Shown here: positions 45,915-57,200 of the stretch, piece by piece
How the letters are laid out: each line of letters starts with the position of its first letter
Numbering within the stretch: the stretch's first letter is position 1
From: Collybiopsis luxurians FD-317 M1
Lineage: Eukaryota; Basidiomycota; Agaricomycetes; Agaricales; Omphalotaceae
Assembly (NCBI GenBank): GCA_000827265.1
Contig: KN834764.1
Coordinates: forward strand, 726,837-790,836
DNA length: 64,000 bases
Direction: 5' to 3'
Notes under the pieces: model-generated
Told to the model about the DNA's origin: nothing
Seen by the model: the letters and a program-made list of their open reading frames with translations, nothing else
Databases searched by the model: none
Program-made: the position numbers and the translations under genes

Positions 45915-48074
45915 ATGAAGCTCACGCTCTTTTCGTTATTGGTGGTCTTTGCGCTGCAAGGCGTGTATTCTGTACCAAATCTTTCATCCAATGACCTGAA
46001 ACCTAGACGAACGAGCTCGATTCTCATTAGTAAGTATTCAAGGAGAATCGCAAAACTTGAAACTTATAAGACATACAGATCCTGCTGCTCTGCCTGACCT
46101 GCCGTCTGCTCAGCAGGCAGCGAGTGCTTCCGCCTCGGTGGGCTTAAACCTCACCAACATCCAGGGAGATATTCTGTAAGTGCTCTCTTTCATCCTATTC
46201 GGTATTTCATATCTGATTCAGACCCGATACCAAAGTATCGGGATGAAGAAAAACAAAGAGTTGTTCGTCTTTTTTAGCATTGTGAACCCGAAATCCTTCA
46301 AGTCCCAACTCAAAGCGAATATTCTCCCTTTGATTACTTCGACGACCCAAGTGCTCGCGGTTAGCACGCAACCTAATACCCTTGTGAATATTGCCTTCTC
46401 TCAGAGAGGCCTTACAGCATTGGGAATAACGGACAACTTGGGCGACAGTCTCTTTGCGAACGGACAATTTTCTGATGCAGGGAATCTCGGTGACACGACT
46501 AGTAACTGGGTTTCGGCATTTGCTGGTACTAATATCCATGGTGTCCTCCTCCTCGCCTCGGACACGATAGCCAATATAAACAGCACGCTGTCCCAGCTCC
46601 AAAATACATTGAACGGTTCAATTTCTGAAGTTTACAGTATTCAGGGTCAGGCGAGACCCGGAAACGAGCAAGGTCACGAACGTAAGATTGGTTTCCTTCG
46701 TTTCAGTATGATTCACTGTGACTGAAGTGCTGTTATTCAGACTTTGGATTCATGGATGGAATCAGTAATCCAGCAGTCTCCGGGTTCTCTACACCTCTCC
46801 CAGGTCAAGCAGTTGTTGCACCGGGTATTATTCTAGCTGGAGAACAGGGCGACGGGACGAGCCGTCCTTCTTGGGCTACAGACGGCTCGTTCCTGGCCTT
46901 CCGTCAACTTAAACAACGTGTTCCCGAGTTCAATAAGTTTTTGCTTGACAACGCTCTTTCGGAACCCAATCTGACGGTCGCTCAAAATGCTGAGCTGCTC
47001 GGAGCTCGCATGATGGGACGATGGAAGAGTGTAAGTACATATATCAACCGCTTGTCCCTGCTTTTGCATACCGGGTCTCTACTAAACTCATATTTCCTTG
47101 GTAGGGAGCCCCTATTGATCTTACACCCCTTGCGGACGATCCTGTTCTTGCGGCGGATCCTCAACGGAACAACAACTTCAACTTCACTCATCCGGGTTTC
47201 AACCTCAACACCGACCAATCTCATTGTCCATTCTCCGCCCACATCCGAAAGACCAACCCTCGTGCAGACTTGGGTGGAAGCTTCCCCAATCATATCATTC
47301 GTGCCGGAATCCCGTACGGACCTGAAGGTAAATTCTGCACACCTTATCGAATGATTATTGCTCATGGTTATCCTGTTCAGTTACCACCGCTGAAGCTGCT
47401 TCCAACACTTCGAGCACAGATCCTTCTCAGGAACGAGGTTTAGCTTTTGGTACGATGATTTATTGTGTGCGCGAGGACCGAACCTAAAGTTTTGTCGTCC
47501 AGTCGCATACCAATCGTCGATTAGCACAGGGTTTGCATTCCTCCAGAAAACTTGGGCTAATAGCGCTAGGTGAGTAGTGAATTTTTCGAGCTCATGATAG
47601 TTACTGATTCTTCTGTCACAGTTTCGTCCACTGTAAGTATTTCATTACTCTTTAACGACTTCATCTTGACCACTGCTCCTCCTTTCTTTCGCAACTACAG
47701 CGGGGTATGTATTCAATCCTTTTCTCAGCTTTATAACGTTCCTGTTAACCGCTTTCGTTTCTCTTTTTTCTCTCGATAAATAGTGTTGTAAGTGCCGGAT
47801 TTATCCGGTGAAAGATTGTTCATTTTCTAAGTTCCTTCCGTAGGGTCAAGATCCCATTATCGGCGTAGCGGGGAATGACGGACCTAGAAGTGTTGGTGGC
47901 CTCGACCCGTTGAACTCATCCAAGGATATAACCTTAACCCAAGGTACATTCCCGAGCCTTTGTAGGTTATAGTAATGGAATGCTTATTCTCCTTCAGATT
48001 TCGTTGTTTCCCGAGGAGGAGAATACTTCTTCTCGCCCTCTCTTTCGGCCATTCAAAACACGCTCTCTGCTTAG
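45915..48074 (+). CDS. dye-decolorizing peroxidase (DyP) 2, secreted haem peroxidase
   Basis: Twelve exons with the same sizes as DyP 1 (45915-46029, 46079-46175, 46236-46681, 46741-47030, 47105-47327, 47381-47449, 47503-47569, 47622-47632, 47701-47704, 47784-47787, 47844-47943, 47998-48074) give 500 residues. A signal peptide (MKLTLFSLLVVFALQGVYS) is present. Asp225 in GFMDGISNP, His362 in CPFSAHIRKTNPR and Arg382 in HIIRAGIPYGPE are kept, so the gene appears functional. It is the product of the segmental duplication that also carried 1.6 kb of promoter DNA. The microexon chain (11, 4 and 4 nt) reads FVHSGVGQDP; the second 4-nt exon is TGTT here and CGTT in the other two genes, a synonymous-type change that keeps Val. 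No break was found in the frame. Confidence 0.92.
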
Positions 48075-49606
48075 TTCTCCAAAAAAGCATGTTCTGAGGG
48101 CATGAGGACGCTTTTACTCGTGCAACGGACTCAGGACAAACGCGGATTTGATAGAAGTGGTATACTTCTATACTGGATATTCTTGGACTTTGGAGTAGAT
48201 TCTATTGCATCGTTTATACTATAAAAGCGACTGTAATATGCACGCTCGTTTATATTTATTGTCCCTGTATACGGTATGTTCGAGTATGTCATTCCGGTCG
48301 GGGAGATGGATTTTTCAAAATCGGTGCCGGTGAATGACTTCTGAGCGTCATTACCAGTGCTTGGGGTGGAAGATTAACGTGACCCCGAAAGTTGGTAAAC
48401 TTTTTTTCATTGCGCACAAGCAGCGGGAGGTTTTTATATATGATAACGTCCGCGTAAGTCCTTAGCAAATCATCTACTTGCTATATTCAGGATTCAACTC
48501 ATCCATGAAGCTAAATACTGCATTCAATTCACTTGCGAGCGCAATTGGCTTTATGGGGCGCCAGCCGTTGAAACAATCACGTAACTTGTAGTCACCTTCA
48601 TTCAGTGAACAGGAGAGACCGGTATGGAGTAACTTTTAAGAGAGTTCGTTCGCTTCAGCGTTGAGGATTAGTAAGTAGTAGGGATACAAGACGAAGATAA
48701 TAGGCTCTCGTCTGGAAATTGGGATCCAATACCTGCCATTCATGACGCGCCACGCGTCGGAACGCGTATCACCACTTGATCACGCAACGCTACTCACGTG
48801 GCACGTGACTAAAGTTGAGCACCGCTGCTCGGACTCCTTTTTTTTCTTCTTGATGTCAAGGCGAGTATAGAGGATTTCCGTAATGAAGTTTTGATTAATT
48901 TTTGGATTTTTAGGTCACAACTATACCCGATTCGCTTGCATCTTACCCGAGGACCACGTAAATTGTTGTAGTGAAAATCCAAGTTTGTCTGGATTTTGGG
49001 TCCGAAATCCCTTGCGTTGAAGTGCTTTTGTTAATCAGAATCAGGCGCCATCGAAGCAATGTATCAATTTCATGAACGTCATTCGATATTTCATGTCAGT
49101 AAAGGCGTTCTGTCGACGAGTTGATTTGCCTCACGAGTGCATGTTCTATCCCTTCAAACCCAAGGCAATCAATACTTTTGAGTAGGACGATGGTCAAAGA
49201 TGCGGAGGAATCATCCTGGTTCCGTGTAGAATCGGTACCGATGCAGTATGGCAATGCGGCCGTTTGGCGGTTGCCAAAGGTCAATCTCAAGCTTCCGTTA
49301 CTCCTGATCGTCATTGAGAGAGTAACACCTTGCTGCAGGGAAAGATTATCAAGCCTTTCTGGCTGCAAATTAGTTTCCGTATGGCCGCTGTATGAAGACC
49401 CGAAGGAGCCGGATACGTGTTATGCTGGTCGGAGTCGGTGCACAAGAAATGGAAGAATCGAAAACCAGGACCTGCGACCGATTCAAACAGTTTCCGAAAT
49501 AGGAGCTTGACAGAAATGTATAAAGGTTGTAACCAAACGCTGCCCCTGGTTTCCCATTCCCAACCTATCCCCTCCTTGGATCCCTAACTCTCGAGACTGA
49601 CTCGGG
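48075..49606. other. intergenic spacer between DyP genes 2 and 3
   Basis: No gene was recognised; the duplicated flank ends near 48250. The open frame at 49121-49510 has no known match. The promoter of DyP 3 occupies the last part. Confidence 0.45.
49519..49525 (+). promoter_or_regulatory. TATA-like box of DyP gene 3
   Basis: TATAAAG lies 88 bp before the ATG, in the same relative place as the TATAAAA boxes of DyP 1 and 2, though the flanking promoter DNA is not visibly alike. Confidence 0.55.
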
Positions 49607-51821
49607 ATGAAGCTCACACTCGTTTCGTTATTCGCCGTTTCTGCCCTGCAGGGCGTGAATTCTCTCCCACTCTTCGGCTTTAATTTTTCGTTCTTTCCTT
49701 TCTTCTCCCCACCTTCTTCCTCCCGCCCTTCTCCCTCCAAATGCTTCTCATGCAGAGGACAACGAACGAGCTCCATTTTCATCAGTAAGCATTCAAGACA
49801 ATCAAAGACCCAAATATTTATCTCCATACAGATCCTTCCGCTCAGCCTGGCCTGCCTTCCGCTCAGCAGGCATCGAGTGCCGCCGCTTCCGCGGGTTTGA
49901 ACCTTACCAACATTCAGGGGGATGTTCTGTAAGTCGGATTTCTCTAGCTCTTCTTATCAGTCTGTCTTGCTAACTCGGGTCAAAAGTATCGGAATGAAGA
50001 AAAACAAAGAGCTGTTCTTTTTCTTCAACATTGTAGACCCCAAAACTTTCAAGTCTCAACTTGGAGCGAGTATTCTTCCTCTAATCACGTCAACTGACCA
50101 ACTGCTCTCGGTCAGCACGCAGCCCATCACCACTCTGAACATCGCCTTCTCTCAAAAAGGCCTGACAGCCTTAGGAAAGACAGACAACCTCGGTGACTCT
50201 CTCTTCTCAAACGGACAGCTGTCGGACGCTCCGAATCTTGGTGATCAAACCGGCAACTGGGTTTCTGCTTTCGCGGGTACCAACATACACGGCGTCCTCT
50301 TACTTGCCTCAGATACGGTAGACAATGTGAACAGCCTGCTCGCTCAAATCCAAACTACTTTGGCCAGTTCAATTTCCGAAGTTTACCGTATTCAAGGTCA
50401 AGCGAGGCCGGGGGATCAGGCTGGTCATGAACGTAAGATTAATTCCTCCCCTTTGTTTCGAATGCTTCTGACTGAGAGTTGGTTGCTTAGACTTTGGGTA
50501 CATGGATGGGATCAGCAACCCAGCGATCTCTGGATTCTCTACACCCCTTCCAGGTCAAGCAGTTATCCAACCAGGGATTATTCTGGTTGGAGAACAAGGC
50601 GACACGACGAAGCGTCCTTCTTGGGCGAAAGACGGCTCGTTCCTTGCCTTCCGTCAGCTCCAGCAGCGTGTGCCCGAGTTTAACAAGTTCTTGAACGACA
50701 ATGCTCTCTCCGAACCTAACCTGACTGCCGCGCAGAATGCAGAGCTTCTCGGAGCTCGAATGATGGGACGATGGAAGAGTGTGAGTAGTCGTTTGTGCTG
50801 TTTCCAAGCCTTTGCTTACCGACTGTTGTTTCTCGCAATTTAGGGAGCTCCGATTGATCTTGCACCTCTCGCGGACGATCCCACGCTTGCGGCGGATCCT
50901 CAACGGAACAATAACTTCAACTTCACTCATCCGGGTTTCGACCTAACCACCGACCAATCTCACTGTCCGTTCTCCGCCCACATCCGGAAGACCAACCCTC
51001 GCGCGGACTTGTCAGGAGGAAACTTCCGCAATCATATCATACGCGCTGGAATCCCGTACGGACCTGAAGGTACGTCCACTCAGACTTGTCAGTTAATAGT
51101 TTACACAATGTCCGACCGGGTTTGCTAGTTACGGACGTTGAGACTATCTCCAGTACCTCGAGCACCGATCCCAGTCTCGAGAGGGGATTAGCTTTTGGTA
51201 TGTTATCCATGGTATCTGGCGTGTCAAATTACAACCTCAAAACTCGGCGTACAGTCGCATATCAGTCGTCCATCGCCACCGGCTTCAAATTCCTCCAGCA
51301 GACCTGGGCAAATAACCCATCGTGAGTGGTATGCGACTGTCCCCGTAGCAGTACGCTGACTTGCTTTGTCCGTTGCAGCTTCCACACATGTAAGTAGTTT
51401 CAATCACTGCTCTTCTGTCGAATGTCATTTTGACCATTGGTTCTGCCTTTCGTGCCTGCAGCGAAGTGAGTCCGCTCGTGTTTTTCCAGCTTGCCAGCGT
51501 TTCTGACAAATCTTCCTCCCTCCGCTAACAGCGTTGTAAGTTCCGGATTCACCAAGCTAAGAAAATCGCGAGTATTCTGACTTCCTTTCGCAGGGTCAAG
51601 ATCCCATTATCGGAGTCGCTTCCGGAGGAGGGGCTAGAAGTTCTGGTGGACTCGATCCCCTCAACACGGCGAAGGCCACCAGCATCAACCAAAGTACGTG
51701 TTTAGCCCCCTCCTCCTGATATCGGAAGGCTCATGCACTTCTAGATTTCGTAATCTCCCGAGGAGGGGAATACTTCTTCACGCCTTCGCTTTCGGCGATT
51801 CAGAACACGCTCTCTGTTTGA
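49607..51821 (+). CDS. dye-decolorizing peroxidase (DyP) 3, secreted haem peroxidase
   Basis: Twelve exons (49607-49784, 49832-49928, 49987-50432, 50491-50780, 50844-51069, 51129-51197, 51255-51321, 51379-51389, 51462-51465, 51532-51535, 51594-51693, 51745-51821) give 522 residues. It differs from DyP 1 and 2 by a longer first exon (63 nt more, an aromatic and Ser/Pro-rich insert after the signal peptide MKLTLVSLFAVSALQGVNS) and one extra residue in exon 5. The catalytic set is present: Asp246 in GYMDGISNP, His383 in CPFSAHIRKTNPR and Arg404 in HIIRAGIPYGPE. The microexon chain reads FHTSNVGQDP, with CGAA and CGTT as the two 4-nt exons. It is the more diverged paralogue and lies outside the 4 kb duplication, so the tandem array began before that event. 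Confidence 0.93.
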
Positions 51822-52909
51822 TTTTCTTCTTCTCGAAAGGACAGTTAGGACATTCTGAGTATCTCAAGTTTTGCGTCTTAATATGTTTCGGGCACTGACG
51901 ACTTGTGTAACAAATTTATCTAAACTACTTTGGACTTTGCAGTACGATTTACCGAATCGTTTTGGAGTATAGGATGGGATTGTAATGTCTTACTTTCAAT
52001 CATCTTCGATATTGTTGCCACCGGTCCTCTTGTTTTGCTACTACTGCAATTTTCTGCTATTCCGGTAGCAGGAAAATACAGGGCATTTCGTGCTCTTAAG
52101 TTATGCCTTTGGCTTGTCGGATGCCTTTACGAAGCCATATCTCAACGAGTTAGGGAGGAATAATGTTACCGCTACTCGTGCAGACACATTTGCTTCAAAT
52201 TGAAAAATGCCTTTCAGGGTTGTGCAGCTATCATGAGCAGCGGTGAATGATAGCGTATCACTTCGGGGAACAAGATGATCCTCGTCTTCCGTTCAAGGTG
52301 TAGCTCATTAGAGAGACGGATCTAGTCGCAAACGAAGCTTGTTCAAGAAAGCATGTTTTCCCGTTCATGCAGGAGTCAGATCTACTCGTTCGAACATCAG
52401 CGCATCAGCATTGACAAATCCCATTAAGCATCAGGTGCCCGAGTCGACCGACCTGGTATACTCATCCGGATGTCACTGACAATCTCTGTCAGACATATCG
52501 ACTGTTGGGTATCGAAAATGGGCCGCCCACAAAGGACGCTGGCAGTCATCGCTTCCTCGTCGCCATGGAAATCAAAAGAAATGAAAAAGGACTAGCACAA
52601 TCGCAGTGCAAGTACCATCTTCGATCGTGGCTGAGCTATATCGGACATCGTAGTCTCCGTGACCGGGACCGGGGGGATGAGAGGAGGATGCACATTGCGG
52701 ATCTGAGATGAAGGACGCAGTAGAAAAAGTATGACCGCGAGCATTCATATCGCTTGTGTTCAAACGTTCTTTGGTCAAGGAGATCGGGATGCACAAAGAG
52801 GAATCCGGAGTCAGCTATTCTATATTGCCAGATACGTAGGGTAGAGGTGATGCTATACAGCGTAAGCGGTCTCTATATGTAGATTGGTCATAGAGAGTGC
52901 ACTCGATTG
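51822..52909. other. intergenic, no gene seen
   Basis: This lies between the convergent ends of DyP 3 (+) and the phosphatase gene (-). Short frames such as 51930-52163 are hydrophobic but overlap the expected 3' flank of DyP 3 and match nothing known. Confidence 0.45.
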
Positions 52910-53868
52910 TCACGACGGGTTGGACCCCTCAACATCCTCGGCCACTTCCACAGGATGCCTCTTTCTCCATTCCGCAAGACCCTTCTCAAACGTTCGGTCG
53001 TCGAGTCCATTTCGGACGAGGCAGAAAGTGACGCCTGGTATGAGAAGTGAGCAAATCGGTACAGAAATCTAGGGATAATGACGCACCCAATTCCTCCACC
53101 TCTTTATTCCTATGCTCATCGTCAAAAAAGAGCTTAAAAATCCTCTATCAGCCCGGGCATGCCTGAACTCGACGCTCTCGGACTCTCACCATTTCAGAAT
53201 AGGGGATACCTGTCTTCTGGCGTAATTTCTTGAAATGTGTCAGCTTGGATCCTGCAAATGTGGTCAAACTCTGTTCGTTGAATGCATGAACATGATAAAT
53301 ATGACTTGCCTGGATAAATCTCCAATTGATCAAAAAATTCTATGGCCTTCATCGGCTTGTCATCGCTTCCCTTGTCCGGTGGTATTAGCAATAGCGTTAG
53401 TGCTGAGCGAGCCCTAAGAAAGTGTTGAGGTGAGATTATCGGGTCTGCAGCCGGTATGCACGTACAATGTGGGTGCTGAAGTTCGTGAAGCAGCCGCAAT
53501 TGTTACTCCTGCAGTCCTGAGTCTATGAAGAATCTGAGGTACGTGTTTGTAGAAGGATATCGATTCATTGTGTCTGAAAAACCAGATGAGAAATTGGAAA
53601 AAAATAGATATGAGTGAGGGTCACTTGTCTAAAACCTCATTGAGGGTGTTTTTATCTCTATGAAGGGGTCCTGACAAGTACAAGCGTTGAGTACGAAATA
53701 GCAGGCTCAGCACGGCAGGGTACCGACCTGTTACGTGACTATCTATCCACAGATCCCAGAGAGTATAGCTTAGGTACCGAGTCAGAACAAATTGGGCGAC
53801 GAACATGAACTAGATCGACATACTGACTCTAAGTCGAAGGCTACAAGTTTGGGAAGTCGGGTGGTCAT
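52910..53868 (-). CDS. magnesium-dependent phosphatase 1 (MDP1) type HAD phosphatase
   Basis: Eight exons on the minus strand (53828-53868, 53728-53768, 53625-53670, 53466-53573, 53310-53413, 53190-53251, 53087-53132, 52910-53034) give 190 residues. The gene is hard to see because the exons are 41 to 125 nt. The N-terminus MTTRLPKLVAFDLDYTLWDL holds the HAD nucleophile motif DxDxT (Asp12, Asp14). Next come SISFYKHVPQILHRLRTAGV, TIAAASRTSAPTLARSAL, then AIEFFDQLEIYPGSKLTHFK and the metal-binding FFDDEHRNKEVEELGVTFCL. This is the usual order for MDP1. Relatives dephosphorylate phosphotyrosine or sugar phosphates and may act on glycated proteins; the role here is unproven. Intron 5 begins GCAAGT, a GC-AG intron. 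The gene starts 393 bp from the NACHT-WD40 gene on the other strand. Confidence 0.9.
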
Positions 53869-53932
53869 GATGGGCTTGAAGAAAAGACGAATTGCGGGCG
53901 CTAATTGCCATCTGGCTTGGCACTGGCTTGGC

Positions 53933-53960
53933 ACTCAAGTTTAAGCGCTTAAACTTGAGT
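53933..53960. promoter_or_regulatory. 28-nt perfect palindrome between divergent genes
   Basis: The sequence is a perfect reverse complement of itself over 28 bases, centred between 53946 and 53947 (half site ACTCAAGTTTAAGC). It lies 65 bp upstream of the phosphatase ATG and 300 bp upstream of the NACHT-WD40 ATG. A directly repeated CTGGCTTGGCA precedes it at about 53911-53933. It may be a binding site for a dimeric regulator; this is inference. Confidence 0.6.
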
Positions 53961-54260
53961 ATGGCGAAGCCGCGAGGGGGCTCAGATGCAAATTGTCACC
54001 TTCATCCTACAGTGCTCTTTACGATTCAGAAACAAACATAAAAAAATCAAAGACGGTGTTATGTTGGCGCAGAATGCCGAATTAATTTTTGGGAACGCTA
54101 GGGCTCGGGGTTTCGCAAATGACTATTCCCGACAGATCTTATTTACTTAGATCTAACCGATGGCAGACTGCAGTACGACAACGTTTGATCCCTCCGACAT
54201 TGTTGCTGTCAAAAAATCAAGTGACTTCCCCACTCTTTGAACAATAACCACCATCTCCTC

Positions 54261-57200
54261 ATGAAACGCACCGAACGGACTTTCTTGCCGGAAAACTTTA
54301 CATCTTACCCCGGGGCCAAAAGGCATCATGGAGAGGCTGAAGGCATCAGTGGCGAACGTAAGAGGCTGGTTGGAAAGTTTGTCATCAGGCTAATTGTATC
54401 ATTGCAGCGCCCGGTTTTGCTACTACTCAAGTTGCCATGCTTTCCGGTGCTTCAAATTTTAGAGTACAAGGATCCACTTTTATGGCTGCAGCAAGGGACA
54501 TTGTGATTAATCACTATAGTAAGTACTACAGTGTAAACTTTTAGGGTTCAACAGCGAGGTATTAACAATGTCATCGAAACAGACAAAGACAACATTGACA
54601 TGCTTAAAGAAAAGCTCAATCCGATCATGAATCCTGTTAAGAAGCAGGTCCACTGTATGGAAGGAACCCGCATTAGGATCCTCAACGATCTATGCCAGTG
54701 GACCCTTAGCAGAGACAGCCATATGGCATGGATTCATGGTTTAGCGGGAAGTGGCAAGAGTGCTATAGCAGTCTCTCTTGCTGAAAAACTCCGGGAAATG
54801 AAAGACCAAGTCACCTTGGCATTGACCTTTCATTGTGTGAAAGGTCAAGAAACCAGTAACACATCTCTGCTGGTGCCCACTATTTGCTTCCATTTAGCAA
54901 AAGTATATCCCCAATATGCAACAGATTTGTTGCAGGTATTTCAGAAGGATGTCTCTTTGCATGCTGACAGTATACCATTAAGAGAGCAGTTGTCTGAGTT
55001 TTTCAAACCTTTACATGCTATAACTGCTCAAAAACCTACTGTTATTATTATTGATGGATTGGATGAATGGGGCACACCAATGGAGCAATATGCTCTTCTT
55101 AACCAGTTACAAGTTCATCTGGGCTGGATTAAATGGATTCGGGTAGTAGTAACTAGTCGTCTCAATGATGAAATTCAAATGGCAATGATGAGCAATTGGC
55201 TTGTCAGGTCATTTGACTTGACCATTGATTACACTGCTCACTATGATATCCAGATATTCTTTTGGAAAAGATTTCACAGTCTGAATAACCAAGGAATCTC
55301 AGCAAGCCAGGTCCATAACTTGATATCTAAAGCCGATGGCCTATTTATCTGGGCTAAGACTGCATTGGAGTTCATAGAGTCAGGAATGGATATGCTGAAA
55401 AATGTTCAGGTTGTACTGCAGATGAAAAATCATGGGGGTGAAATGTACAATCCGCATGCTACATTATTTAACTTGTATGGAGAGTTGATGAAGCAGTATT
55501 TTACTAGTAAACAAAGCCAACAGCTATTCCAGATAGTTGTAGGGTCAATAGTTTCAGCATATGAGCCTTTGGCAATTGACACTCTTGCAAAAATGTTGAG
55601 CTTGCAGTTTGATATCACTTACCATGTAGTGAACAGAGTAGTTAATGTTCTCAAAGCGGTTCTATATCAGCATAATGGGAAAGTATATTATCATCTTTCC
55701 CTTGCAGAGTTTTTGAGCTCGCAGCAATGCCCGTCAGAGTTTAAGATTCAGAAAAGTTTCCACCACCAGATTCTGGCGCGCATCTGTGTAGAAGTGTTAT
55801 CTAGGGAGTTGAAGTTCAATATGTGCAAGCTAGAAACATCCTCAATTCTGAATCGTGACATACTGGATTTGGAAGAGAGAATTTTCCGAAACATTTCATC
55901 TCAACTACAGTATAGTGCAGTTTGGTGGGCACATCATATAGAATATGGATATGATGATACAATTTTAATAAATGCAGTTGCATCAATTGCAGCTAGTCCT
56001 TGTTTAATGTTCTGGATTGAATGTATGAGCTTACTTGGAAGGGCCAATACAATGAAGCTCTGTATTGAAAAGTTGAAACTATGGGCTTTTAAAATAAAGG
56101 TAAGATTTGACTCACACTGATTACTGTGAATGCAAGTTAATGTAATACATATCCAGAAATTGCAACTTAAGAAGATAATGGAGGAACTGGAAAGATTTCT
56201 GGTGACATTCTACATTCCAATATATGAAAGCACTCCACATATTTATATAACTGGATGCACATTCATGCCTCAAAGATCTTTGTTGAAAGAAAACAAGAAT
56301 ATATTATCCAGAAATGCTGCTCAATTCATTTCAATCAGTGGACAAGAAGTTCAGTGGGGAAAAGAACTACTTGCAATCAAGACTGAAAATAATATTTCAA
56401 GTATTGCATATTCTCCTGATGGTCGATATATAGCTTCTGGTTTTACAGATGGAACTGTGGGAATTTGGGACACTCAAACAGGTCAACAGTCTTACAAGTC
56501 ACTGGGATATCATGCCTATGCAGTCAACATAATCACATTTTCACCTGATGGCCAATATATATTGTCTGGATCCTTTGACCAAGCAGTAAAAAATACTGGT
56601 ATTGAACATCCTGATCACCCTTCTGAAGATTCTCATTCAGCTGAAGGCCATTATATATTATCCAGAAATTCTGACCAAACAGTAAGGGTTTGGAATACTC
56701 AAACAGGACAACAGGTTGGGAATGCTCTCAAACTCAAAACTGATACAGATTGGGTTTGCTCAGCAGTGGCATTTTCATCAGATGCCCAACATATAGTGTG
56801 CGGCTATAGTGATGGAACTGTAAGAATTGTAAATACTCAAACAGGAGTTGAAATTTATGAGCCTGGACTCAAAGGTCACAGTGCTGCAGTTTGTTCAGTG
56901 GCATATTCACCCAATGGCCAATATGTTGTATCAGGTTCCAAAGATCAAACACTGAGAATTTGGAATACTCAGACAAAGCAGCAAGTTGGGGAGCCACTCT
57001 GGGGCCATACTGGCTGGATTGTCTTTGTTGCATATTCTTCCAATGGCCAGAATATAGTGTCTGGGGATGGAAGAGTACGGGTTTGGGATACCCAAACAAG
57101 ACAGCAGAAGTTGACCATAGCCTACCCTTATGGGACCTTTGAGGTAGTGAAATGTTCACTTGATGGCCAATATATAGCATTTGTGTCTTTTGACGGAACA

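Larger units (their letters stand above)
44325..48250 (+). repeat. segmental duplication, copy 2 (upstream 1.6 kb plus DyP gene 2)
   Basis: This is the partner of 38810-42800, offset by about 5.5 kb. Similarity runs from CCGTGATCACCG at the left, through the promoter and gene, to about 170 bp after the stop codon. The intergenic part carries many substitutions and small gaps, so the duplication is not recent. Confidence 0.82.

Noticed and set aside
49121..49510. 129-codon plus-strand frame upstream of DyP 3
   Set aside because: No known motif, and it runs into the promoter of DyP 3.
53621..53806. Reading of the MDP1 first exon with a lost DxDxT motif (Tyr and Ser in place of the two Asp)
   Set aside because: A 59-nt intron at 53769-53827 and an upstream exon restore FDLDYTLW, so the catalytic motif is intact.
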